Assembly: GCA_039881045.1 (NCBI GenBank)
Contig: JAYWVB010000022.1
Coordinates: 310,001 to 374,000 of the forward strand
Origin: Chaetomium olivaceum
Lineage: Eukaryota; Ascomycota; Sordariomycetes; Sordariales; Chaetomiaceae
DNA length: 64,000 nt
Direction of reading: 5' to 3'
Below the pieces are notes generated by a model that made no database searches, had not been told where the DNA came from, and saw only the letters and a program-made list of their open reading frames with translations. Made by a program: the position numbers and the translations under genes. Below, one piece after another: positions 24,045-33,959 of this stretch (within the stretch, counting starts at the first letter, position 1; each line of letters opens with the position of its first letter).

Positions 24045-26519
24045 CTATGTGCTGACAGTTTGAGGGGCAGACGGTGCTGCCGCTTCCGAGCCCTGCACGC
24101 CATCAACTGGCTCCAGCCTTGGCTCCTCTCTGGTCTTCTCCTCTGCGGCCTTCTCCTCTGCGGCCTTCTCCTCTGCGGCCTTCTCCTCTGCGGCCTTCTC
24201 CTCTACGGCCTTGCCCTTTTCGGCCTTGTCCTCTTCCTCGACCTTCATATCAACGGCCTCATCGGCAGGAGCCGAGGCGGGCTCAGCAGATTTCACCTCC
24301 TTGGACGGGTCCAAGAACCAGTCCGGCACGCCACGGGCCGCATAGTCCCCCCTACCAACCCAAGCCCCAACAAGACGGCTCCACTTGTAGTCGCCGCGGT
24401 ACACACGCTGGATCTCGCGGTAGGCGTAATCGTTGTAGTATGGCAGGCCCGTTTTCGGATCTCTGTACTTAGCAGGGTGATTCGTGATGACGCAGAGTGG
24501 TGGAGGAGCGGGTTCTGTTATATGTCAATGCCTACGCCCTTACCTTCGGGAAGAAAAGAAAAACCGGAAAAACTCACTCCCGAGTTTATTCATCTTCCTC
24601 CGAACAGAATTTTGCGTCTGAACCTGCTTGTCTTTGATCGCGGTATTGTCAAAGTTTTGTAGAATGATACAGCTACGCGTCACTTTCCCTTCGCGAACAG
24701 GGTCAGACGCGGAGGCAGGTGGTTCTTGTGGCGTATCGGGGGGTCTTGCGGACGGCGGACATGATTTTGTTTGCGGCGTTTGTAATGGTGTGATAGGGTG
24801 GAAGGTGGTGGCGGAGCCGGGATGGTGATCTTGGGGTTTGGAGTTGACGCCATCGGAGGGGCAGGTTGTTGCGGTGCAGCAGTGGAGGTCGGTGTGGATG
24901 GCGGCATAGATAGGGGCGATGGGGTATGCGAAGTATTCGGGGCCGCAAGGAAAGGTTTAGTTCCGGTCGAGAAACCTAGCATGGGCATTTGCCCGCCGAA
25001 CGAGGCTGAGAGCCCCGCAGGAGGTGCTAGAACGGGCGCCGCGAGCACGCCCGAGCTTGGCTTATTTTCGGGCGGTGGTGGGGATGGAGGAGGGCCATTG
25101 GTGCCGACACTGGTGCTACGGCCGGCACTGGTGCGGGCGCAGAAACTGCTGCTGGCGTAGAAACAGTTGCTGGTGCTGAAACTGGCGCTGGTGTAGAAAC
25201 TAGTGCTGGCCTGGAAGCCGGCGCCGGCGTTGGCGCCGAAGGGGTCGCTGGCTCCAGCTCTAGGGCTGGAGCTGGCGTTGACGTTGGCGGCGCCGCTGTT
25301 GCCGGAGGCCCGGTCGCTGGAGCCCCCGTGTGGGATCAGCAGACGGCGGTTCAGGCGGACCAGGCTGTACACTCGGTAGAGTTGGTGTGTCGGGCTGTTC
25401 TGTTTTGACGCCTGGTGTCTGAGGCGCCTTGTCCCCCTCCCCCGGCTTCTCCCCCGGCTTCTCCCCCGGCTTCTCCCCCGGCTTCTCCCCCGGCTTCTCC
25501 CCCGGCTTCTCCCCCGGCTTCTCCCCCGGCTTTTCCCCCGGTTTCTCCACGGGGGTAGTGGGAGTCGATACCTCGGCTTCTTTTGCTGCGAGAGCTGCCG
25601 CTACCGACTGCCTCTTCTTCCGCGGCGCTTTCTCCTCCATCGACACCAGGTTGCCCACATGCTTGTCCTGGCCGTCTTGTAGTTCCTGGATGCCGCTCCA
25701 GAACGTAACCACGGGCCCGTCAAGTTTGCGGCTGTGCAAGGCTGCAATCTTCCTCAGTCGCTCTTCCTCCTCTCTGCTTCTCGGCCTCCTCCCACCGGTT
25801 CAGGCTCTTGGAGTTCCGCTTCTCGATAATAGCAGCCTCAGCTAGACGTTCTGCCTGGGTCATCGGGGGCTTCTTCTCTGCCTCGAGCTGCTTGGCCTTC
25901 TTCTCCATCCGTTCCACCTGCTTCCTCCGCCGGATCTCGTCTGACACCATTTTCTGGTGCAGCTGCTGCTTGCTTATCTTGGTAGTTCGGCGCTCCGACG
26001 CGCGTGTTGGCAGATCCGCCGGGGATGGGAGCCAGCTTGTCCTCTCTGACTTTTTCTTGGGCCGCGGCGGGCGGTCAGCGGGTTTTTCGATGCGGACCTT
26101 CTTCCGGAACTTGACAGGTATGGCTTCCTGAGCTTTCCGTTTGCGTTTCTCTCGGGCTTGGCGCTCCAGCTCTTTCTCCCCTTCCATTTCGTCAGCATTC
26201 TCTTCCTTGTCCTCCTCGTCCGAGGACGAATCCATCAACACGTCGGACGCGTCATCCTGGGCCTCGTCGCTGAAACCGGCATCGTCCTCGTCTTCGGCGA
26301 AGAGCAGTTCGAGATCGGAATCTTCGGCGGCAGGCTCCTCGTTCGCGAGCATCGATTTCATGCGATTCCCCGCCGTCGCCCGTTTCGCGCGCGATGTGAC
26401 GAGCCATTCCACCTTTTGAGGCTCCCCAGTGTCGCTGTCGCCGTCGCTGCTGTTCGTGCTATCGGCATCGGATAGGTCGTCGGAGAGGAAGACTTCCTCT
26501 CGTCTTCCTCGCTAGCCAT
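24045..26519 (-). CDS. SWC2: SWR1 complex subunit Swc2/Vps72 (YL1 family), frameshifted
   Basis: Swc2/Vps72 binds the H2A.Z-H2B dimer for the SWR1 chromatin remodeller. The N-terminal YL1 domain shows VEWLVTSRAKRATAGNRM, acidic DLELLFAEDEDDAGF and the basic segment KVRIEKPADRPPRPKKK. The C-terminal YL1_C domain shows LCVITNHPAKYRDPKTGLP, YNDYAYREIQ and WSRLVGAWVG, past one 63-nt intron at 24515-24577. The middle is unusually repetitive: (PGEK)n from 25441 to 25548 and a degenerate APVSTPA-type tract at about 25100-25245. A (AAEEK)n tail lies at 24136-24210. Shifts occur near 26495, near 25735 and within 25260-25380 and 24680-24720. They cancel, so the total is a multiple of three. The ATG at 26519 gives MASEEDE. 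It shares a promoter region with the cysteine synthase gene. Confidence 0.85.
24136..24210. repeat. 15-bp minisatellite, five units, coding (AAEEK)n
   Basis: Unit ttctcctctgcggcc is repeated five times. The last copy has one substitution (tacggcc). It sits in the last exon of SWC2 and encodes an acidic/basic alternating tail on the minus strand. The unit is a multiple of three, so copy-number change would keep frame. Confidence 0.9.
25441..25548. repeat. 12-bp minisatellite, nine units, coding (PGEK)n
   Basis: Unit cccggcttctcc is repeated nine times head to tail. The last two copies each carry one transition. It encodes proline-glycine-glutamate-lysine repeats in the central part of SWC2. 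No spacers are present, so this is not a CRISPR array. Confidence 0.95.
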
Positions 26520-26987
26520 TATCGCTCGAATATTGATCAAATCAGGAGTCGATAATATTGTAGCAACATATTATGTTATTGCTTGCTTGTGATGTGTTGG
26601 GTGAAGCTGGCAGTCGATGCCAAGAATGAAACACGCTCACGAGTCACAACCAAACTGAAATTCCGTACTTAAATCGCAGGAACAGGTCGCGGGGCAGGGG
26701 TCGAGAATTGCCGGCGGCACGCTGGAGCCAGGGCAGAAGGAAACCCCTGTAGCGCAACCTTTCAGGCGGGTTAGCGGCCGATTGCGCCATTAAAGAACCC
26801 CCACTTCCCCGGCTCCATCCCGTTGCATGGAATTGTTGTTCTCGACGGCGGATCGGCCATTGTTGCCGCAACCTTCTTCCGGCACCGCCGAGGGCTCTGG
26901 ATTTCCAAATATCACTCTCCCTCGCCTCTAGAGCACCCGCAGACGTCAACTCTAAACCTCCTGAGCAGCGCGAACCACCTGCCCACC
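26520..26987. promoter_or_regulatory. divergent promoter region, SWC2 / cysteine synthase
   Basis: The 468 bp between two divergent start codons. It has an AT-rich core near 26530-26580 and no coding frame. Confidence 0.4.
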
Positions 26988-28202
26988 ATGTTCCGCCATG
27001 GCGCCCGCAGCTTCGCGACAAGCGCACAGCGCCTGGCCGCCGCCGCCGTCGCCGAACCCTCACAGCACTTGATCGGAGTGTCCAAGGCGCAAGGGATCGC
27101 AAAGGGCCTGACAGGAGGTAACCAACTTTCACAACCCCCCTCCTTGATACCCCTCTCCCAAGTTACACAGCCCAACTAACAAACCATGTCCCACCCCACC
27201 TCCAGCCATCGGCAACACCCCGCTCATCCGCCTCAACCACCTCTCCAACCAGACCGGCTGCGAAGTGCTCGGCAAAGCGAGTTCATGAACCCCGGCGGGT
27301 CTGTCAAGGACCGCGCGGCCCTCTACGTCGTCAAGGACGCCGAGGAGCGCGGCCTGCTGCGGCCCGGCGGCACCGTGGTCGAGGGCACGGCGGGCAACAC
27401 GGGGATCGGCCTGGCGCACGTGTGCCGCAGCAAAGGGTACAAGCTGGTCATCTACATGCCGGACACGCAGTCGCAGGGCAAGATCGACCTGCTGCGGCTG
27501 CTGGGCGCCGAGGTGTACCCGGTGCCGGCTGTGGCGTTTGATAACCCGCAGAACTATAATCACCAGGCGGCGCGCCACGCCGAGCGGCTGGAGAATGCCG
27601 TCTGGACGAACCAGTTCGATAACGTGGCGAACCGCCGCGCGCATATTGAGACGACGGGGCCGGAGATCTGGCACCAGACTGGGGGGAAAGTTGATGCCTT
27701 CACGTGCTCGACGGGGACGGCGGGGACGCTGGCGGGGATTACGCGGTACCTGAAGGAGGTGTCTGGGGGACGGGTCAAGAGCTTCTTGGCGGACCCTCCC
27801 GGGAGTGTGCTTCACTCGTATATCAGCTCGGGGGGCAAGCTGATCGAGCGGACGGGGTCGAGCATCACGGAGGGGATCGGGCAAGGGCGTATTACAGACA
27901 ACCTGGCGCCGGATCTGGAGCTGGTGGACGGGTCGCTACACATTAGCGATGAGAAGAGCATCGAGATGGTGTACCGGTGTCTGGACGAGGAGGGCCTGTA
28001 CCTGGGGGCTAGCTCGGCGCTGAACGTGGTCGCCGCCAAGGAAGTGGCTGAGAAGCTGGGCAAGGGGCATACCGTGGTGACGGTGCTCGCTGACGGCGCA
28101 TACCGGTATGCTGATCGGTTGTTCTCGAGGCAGTGGCTCGAGACCAAGAAGCTGCTGTCCGCTATCCCGGAGCATCTACAAAAGTACATCGTCTTGCCAT
28201 AG
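26988..28202 (+). CDS. MCY1: mitochondrial cysteine synthase-like PLP enzyme (Mcy1 type)
   Basis: A fold-type II pyridoxal-phosphate enzyme that would make cysteine from O-acetylserine and sulfide. The first exon (26988-27117) encodes a presequence, MFRHGARSFATSAQRLAAAA, typical of mitochondrial import. After an 88-nt intron come AIGNTPLIRLNHLS and MNPGGSVKDRAALYVV, containing the PLP lysine. The phosphate-binding and asparagine loop reads EGTAGNTGIGLA, where bacterial CysK has TSGNTG, which points to the fungal mitochondrial branch (yeast YGR012W). GTAGTLAGITRYL and the C-terminal ADGAYRYADRLF are also present. One G is missing near 27279 (lysine-alanine-glutamate read as KAS). Restoring the frame there makes the whole protein continuous. 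Summed exons are one base short of a multiple of three, as this predicts. Confidence 0.88.
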
Positions 28203-28330
28203 CCAGCGCCACGTCCAGCCGCCTTTTGTTTACAAATACATAGAATATCTACAAATGTACATAGCCTCAGCCCAGACAACCAGACGCCCCAGACCCGTGT
28301 CGCTCATGCCGCCGCTACCTCAGCCTACGC

Positions 28331-29581
28331 CTAATCGTCTTCCTCCGGCTCCTGTTGCTGCTCGGGGTTGAATAACGCGTTATAGAGGGAGATACCTCTG
28401 CCGTCCTTCATTTCCAACGAATCCCGCGCAGTTTGGACCTCGGCTTCCACCGCATCGGCCCGGTTCTGCAGCTGCATGGCCAAAGCAGGGTCCACGACTT
28501 GCGCCGCCAGCGTCAGGCCGTTCAGTACGGGCGACGCATAGAACAGGAACGCGTTCCGGTCAAGCAGGTAGCGCATGGGGCCAGACTTTTGGTACGACTC
28601 GTCCGGTTGGAGATCGAGCAGCCCCTTGTTCTCGGGCCACAGCGTGACCAGCTCCTGGGCGTACTTGGCCACCTGGCCGTCTTCGTCCTTAGCGTCCTTG
28701 AGGTACACGGCCCGAGCGGCCGCCATGTGCAACCGGGAGCCCAGGACCTGCGGGTCCCGGTAGAAGGGGAAGGCGCCCACATTTTTGCCCTTTGGGAAGT
28801 GGCTCTTGTCGCTCTCGAGGATGTTGAGGATTAGGCGAACCTGCTTCAGGGCGTTCTTGGTTTTGGCCTCGTTCCAACCGCTGGTGATGGCCGGCCGCTG
28901 GAGGTATACAAGCAACTCGTTGATGATCCTGGAATTGTTGAGCTTGAAGCCCGTCCGGTCAACCGTCTTGATGCAGTCCATAATCAGCTGGAGCTGGTTG
29001 TGCGTCGCGGCCAGTCGGAGAAAAATACTGTAGATGGATTCGTCCAATTTGTGCCCTGCCCGGACAACTCCTGAGAGGAGCGGCGGGATGTTGTGCAAGT
29101 CGGCCGGGGTGCTTATGAGCTTAAAGGCCTCCTTCACCGTAGCACTGCTGCTCGGGAGATCTGCCACTTGATTCCTGTAGCGGAACTTGTGCACCACGCC
29201 GTCGATTTCCATAGTGATGGGATCATTCTGGAGGATCTGCTTGAGCTTTTCCTTGTAGATCTTCCTGCGCTGTTCCGGGGCTAGGTATGTCGGCAGGATG
29301 ACCATTGTCCGGTAGTGGTCGAGTAGTTCCGCTAGTTTGGTATTGGAGGACTCGCCGAAACTGAGAATGTGGGCGGCTACAGCAGGTATGTTAGGTTAGC
29401 ATTATGAGATCCCTCCAGAACAAAGTTCGCTCTTCGAAACGAGGGGGGCAAGTGGCATGCCTCGGAGTGCTGGAGAGGTGGACAGCCACCTGTGTTGGGC
29501 GGCAATGCCGCTACTTATGGGAAGCCATGGCCTGCCACCCGCTGCCCGTAGGGCATTTTGCCCTGTTTTTGAGAGAAACAT
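28331..29581 (-). CDS. conserved mitochondrial protein of unknown function
   Basis: Two exons, 29422-29581 and 28331-29376, are separated by a 45-nt intron with a weak donor (GTTCTG), branch site GCTAACC and acceptor TGTAG. Together they give exactly 402 codons. The first exon is a clear mitochondrial presequence (MFLSKTGQNALRAAGGRPWL, then HRWLSTSPALRG). The mature part begins SAHILSFGESSNTKLAELLD and is almost entirely helical, with alternating leucine-rich helices such as LISTPADLHNIPPLLSGV and LQLIMDCIKTVDRTGFKL. That suggests a short alpha-solenoid of PPR-like hairpins. The C-terminus is acidic (PEQQQEPEEDD). I do not recognise a named family. A role in mitochondrial translation or RNA handling is suggested only by its divergent pairing with a mitoribosomal protein gene 261 bp away. 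Confidence 0.8.
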
Positions 29582-29842
29582 GGCTTGGTGAGGATGTTAG
29601 ATATGGAGTTGTTGAAATCAGGTGGGACGGGTTCAGTCGATGTCGGCTGCAGCAGCGACACGGCGCCTTGAATTTTTAGTGGATCCCCCGCCTTGAACAG
29701 CCAATTAGAGCGGGGTATTAGCCGAATCCCAAGATTCGGAACATCGTTTGCACCTCTTGAGGTCCAATTATCGGATCGTCGAATTGTCGAATTGTCGACC
29801 GCTCCCCTGCTCGACGACCCCGACAATCGCACTTGCTCCGTC
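29582..29842. promoter_or_regulatory. compact bidirectional promoter of two mitochondrial-protein genes
   Basis: Only 261 bp separate the two start codons. Near 29772-29800 lies a direct repeat of gtcgaatt followed by gtcgac, next to ggatcg, which looks like a candidate factor-binding cluster. The factor cannot be named. Confidence 0.5.
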
Positions 29843-30638
29843 ATGAACGCTGCGCCATTGGCAAGGCGGCCTTTGGGCTGCCTTAAGGCAAGCCTACGCC
29901 GGACGAGGCAACAAAAGACCATCTTCACCCGGCACATGGCCTCCGAAGCAGTCCAGACGACGACGACAAGGACACAACCACCAAAACACGACTTCTGTAC
30001 GCTCCCCAACCCCCTCCGCTTTTGTATCTACACCCATATCTAACAATTTGGCCTCCCCCCCACCTTCAGTCCGCCTCACCGACCGCAAAACAAAAACGCT
30101 CCGCTCCGCCTTCGCCGTGTACCCCTCCACCACGGTAGCGGGCGCCAACACGCTGGCACCACCACCGGTCAACGCACTGCAAGCACTGCACGAGGCGCAG
30201 ATCAAGCGGATGGACCCGACGGGGGCGCGGACAGCGCTCTTCGCCAAGACGCGCGAGGCGGCGAAGGTGGGTGACGTGCTGATGGTGACGCACCGGCGCG
30301 GCGGCGAGCCGTTCGCGGGCGTGTGCCTGTCGATCCGCCGCCGCGGCATCGACACGGCCATCCTGCTGCGCAACCACCTGGCCAAGGTCGGCGTCGAGAT
30401 GTGGTTCAAGATCTACAACAAGAACGTGGCCGGTATCGAGGTGGTCAAGAGGCAGCGCAAGCGCGCCCGCAGGGCCCGGCTTACCTACATGCGCAAGCCC
30501 AAGCACGACTTTGGCAGTGTCGAGGATTTGGTCTTTGCTTGGAAGCGGTCGCGGAAGGTGTTCTCTACGGGCAAGCCTGCGGCTGGCGCGGCGAAGGCGA
30601 AGGCCAAGGGGAAGGGCGCGGCTGCAAAGAAGAAGTAG
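29843..30638 (+). CDS. IMG1: mitochondrial large-subunit ribosomal protein bL19m (Img1)
   Basis: A structural protein of the mitochondrial 54S subunit. Exon 1 (29843-29996) encodes an arginine-rich presequence (MNAAPLARRPLGCLKASLRR). A 73-nt intron (29997-30069, branch CTAACAAT) follows, then exon 2 with the L19 domain: GDVLMVTHRRGGEPFAGVCL, RRGIDTAILLRNHLAKVGVE and FKIYNKNVAGIEVVKR, then a basic tail ending in lysine/alanine repeats. Placing the intron removes the apparent frame change, and the protein is 240 residues. Bacterial L19 is about 115 residues; the excess is the presequence and the lysine-rich tail usual in fungi. Confidence 0.88.
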
Positions 30639-33600
30639 ATGCTTTGCGGTGTGGAGGGGTGAGGGTGGTGCTGCGGAATGGGGCCCCGCTGTGTACAGAT
30701 GTGTATACCAAGTATAGAGCTTATCTACCCAAGATGGCATGAAAACCACTACCCGCCTGAACCAGACCAAGGCAGACGCAAGCCCTCATGGGACCTATGT
30801 TTGGTTTGGTATGTAGGCATGATGTCCAGAAACTGTAATTTAACGAGCAAAACCACCAAGACAACACAGCCGCTGCTACCTAATCAAACTCAATTGAAGT
30901 CGAGAATCCAGGAACAATAGGTCACAGCTGGGTCGCATTTCCAAACCCGGTACAAGAACGCGGATTAACCAGCATTTTGATGGTCAAATGGCAGACAGTG
31001 ACAATGCCATGAAAAGCAGCAGCTAAGTGTGACCCAGAGACCAGCTGTGGGGTGGTTCTCTTCTCCAACCCCTCTCTCCGATATGTTGGAAACATCCACC
31101 TAGGCAATGATGTGTTGGGGCCTGACCGACGCCAAGGTCTTTGTCACATGCAGAATCGAGGGATTTCAGGGAAGCATAGGTGGTTAAGTGTTTGTGTGGG
31201 GGTGTCTTAGCTTATGGGCAATAGTGTGTTTCGACGGCCTTGGGCAGAAGCCCACATCGGAAGTGATGAATGTGGCGTGGGTTCTAGCGTCAATCTCAGC
31301 TATTTTTATGTTATTACACAGTACTGCTGAACTATTATTCATGTTATTACTGTGTTGGTTTGTAACTAAAGTGGCAGAGTCCCTACCTACATACCTGACT
31401 AACTCACGCTAATGTTTATACCCCGGCTACGAGACTGTCATACCCCCAGGTGCCGATAAACCCGGTCCCAAATATACCCAAAAGCGCTCCCGTGGTACAT
31501 TCTCAATGTCACACATGGATGGTCTTAGGTGAGGTGATGCAGCGGGAAGTACTTCGTATCTCAGCCCCTCCCGTTTGGGGCAGGCTAGCGGTTGCATATA
31601 TGCACACACTAGGCGTACCGCCCGCTTCTTTAGCGTTGCGTTTGTACCGAAGCGGGCAAGTTAGGTATAAACGCTTTCCCGTGGCGCTATCGGGAGAGAA
31701 TTGGGTGCATATCTAGGTAGTTTGAAGCCCAGTCGACGTTAGGGTGAAGTTTGTGGAAACTAGCTGGGCTCCTAGGCAAATACCCAGGAAGCTGAACACG
31801 AATTATGACAGGACTAGATGCATAATCTCATGGCCGTGACCGGTGTTTGCGTGATCCGCTTGCCATTGGGTCCAAACGGCAGTCGAAGGCCTGCTGATCA
31901 TGACCCTCAATTCCAAAAAATGAACTCTGGGGCCAACGACAAGCGTCGTCACAATCTCGTGGTTAAACAGAGAGGGTTATTTTTATGACCCGACTCGCCG
32001 GAACCCCTCCGGGTGAGGCCTCATGGCCCCCTCGTCTTCAAGGGGTAAAAGTCCCTGGCGTCGTTGCAGTTCAAGACAGTGTCTCAGAACCCCGCCTGCC
32101 CAAATCCTGAAAGGGTAAACAATGAGGGTCTGTTGTAACTATGTGTACACTACTACACACATATGTACATATGGTACAGATCTGTACTCCTGCTGCGGGT
32201 GCTTGTGGCTTGTCTCACCCGCACCCGCGCGGCTGGGTGGACACGAACCGGTGTCCCGGGGGGTTGATGGGATCCCGTGTTTCGCGGGATGGGATGATGT
32301 TGCTACGTCGGGTCAAGATCGTCGGTATGGGGCATAAAGCTATGCTTCTGGAAGGGCATCAGAGCACGAGGCAGCAAGAAGCTAATTGGTTAGGTGCCCT
32401 CGAGGTGCCTTGTACTCAGTATCCGGTTGTCAGAGTTTCTTGAAAATGGACTCGGGAGATTCCGAGTCACGGGTGACGCCACTTTTTAAACGTCAAACTT
32501 GGCGCGTCTGGTTGGCCGAATCGGCATTTCCTGCTCCTTGGCGTCCTTGTGGTTGCGTCAAGATCTTGGATCCTGCAGGACCCCCCTGTTCCTCAGCTTC
32601 GGTTTGGTTGGTAGCTTGTTTCGATCCGCTATTTTGGTACATGAGACGGTTTTTGCTGTGCATAAATGTGTTCCATTGATGAATTAAAGATGCAATACGC
32701 AGGACTGTTGTGTCACGGGTAATACGACACTACACTGCGTATGTACTTCCGGATACACCGGGACCATCCCTGATGGGTCCGGGTCTGGAAGAGTCTTAGA
32801 CTGGGAGCATTTCGGAGCCACCGTCAGGTAGCCAAGACAATTAGTGGCGCGGCAGCCCGCTCTTGCTCGTGGGGAATTCTTGGTGGTGGAGGCCCGCACA
32901 ATCGCATAGGTACATTGTACATGTACATTGCATACATGTATTTTCGGGTCAAAGGGGACGCTTGCAGGCAGCTCGACTGCTGCGAAATCGCGCACCACCA
33001 GAGAAAGCGATCCAATCGTTCCATTCGTTCCATCTTGGCAGAAACATGGCGCCCCCAGCTGCCCTGGTTCTCCTCAGATATTGCTCGTGTCTCCCACGTG
33101 CATGGTGCCTGGGAATGTTTTGGAAGGAAATCCTTGTGCAGGGGTGACACGGTTAGAGATCCGCTTTTGTCCTCGCCAACCTGGGCTGCTGAGCCGAGTT
33201 TCTTGGCATATCCCTTGCCGGTGTTCAGACCCACTCGTTTGCTCACCATCGCGCTGCTGCTGAGGCGGGGCCTTCAAGGAAAAGAGCGGATCAAAGAGCC
33301 ATTCCTTGCACATGCATGCCTGCTGACCCCGGGCCTTTGCACCGCCCGCCTCAAACCGTCACAACAACTAACAAATCTGAGAAGAATTGAACGTCCGAGA
33401 CCTCCAATCCCAAATCCACCCGCTCTTTCCCCAACTTACTCGCCTACCCGCCCACCCATCCACCCACCTTACACAGCATCATCACCGCCAAATCACCCTT
33501 GTTACCATCTCGGGCCCCCATCTGTGATTATTATCATCTTTCATCTGATTGAGTAACACCATTCCGACCGCCATCTCTCCTCCAATCACTCTCTCCTCGG

Positions 33601-33959
33601 GGCTTGTTACACCGGCTTCCATTATCTCGATCGGGTTTCGACTATCTCCCTATCACACTTTCCACCTTCCGTCTCTATCCCTCCACCATCTCCGACCGAC
33701 TGCGCACAAATAACACCATCTTTCGCCGTCATGTCTGCGCCGTGCCGCAAACTCGATTGATCCCTCCTGCTCTGCAGGGTGTTTGCACATCTTTACAGAG
33801 TATCGCCAGTTGGTTACAACAACGACCGATCCGGCTGTCACGTTTACCCCGTCCCCCAACTTGCTGTAATCTCACGCGCTTCGTTCTCACATTCTTTTCG
33901 CTCTTTTCACCCTGTTCAGCCTATTTTCTTTTCCCCCTTATCGTTGAAATAGTCTCACT
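30639..33959. other. 3.3 kb gene-free interval, ending in the TRK1 promoter/leader
   Basis: No frame shows a known domain or spliceable exons. Base composition is lower in GC than in the genes. Palindromic words built on GTACAT/ATGTAC cluster at about 32140-32185 and 32905-32942. The last 600 bp is pyrimidine-rich with many short ATG frames, consistent with a long 5' leader of TRK1. I see no tRNA, no transposon ends and no long tandem repeat. Confidence 0.5.

Noticed and set aside
25441..25548. CRISPR-like array
   Set aside because: The 12-bp units are contiguous without spacers and are in frame in a eukaryotic gene.
25429..25845. Plus-strand frame with FSPG repeats
   Set aside because: It is the complement of the PGEK repeat in SWC2.
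24045..26519. Several separate small genes instead of one SWC2 gene
   Set aside because: N- and C-terminal YL1 domains lie in the right order on one strand, and shifts plus one intron account for all the breaks.
29997..30069. Frameshift in the bL19m gene
   Set aside because: A GT-AG intron with a CTAAC branch site explains the frame change exactly and gives a whole number of codons.
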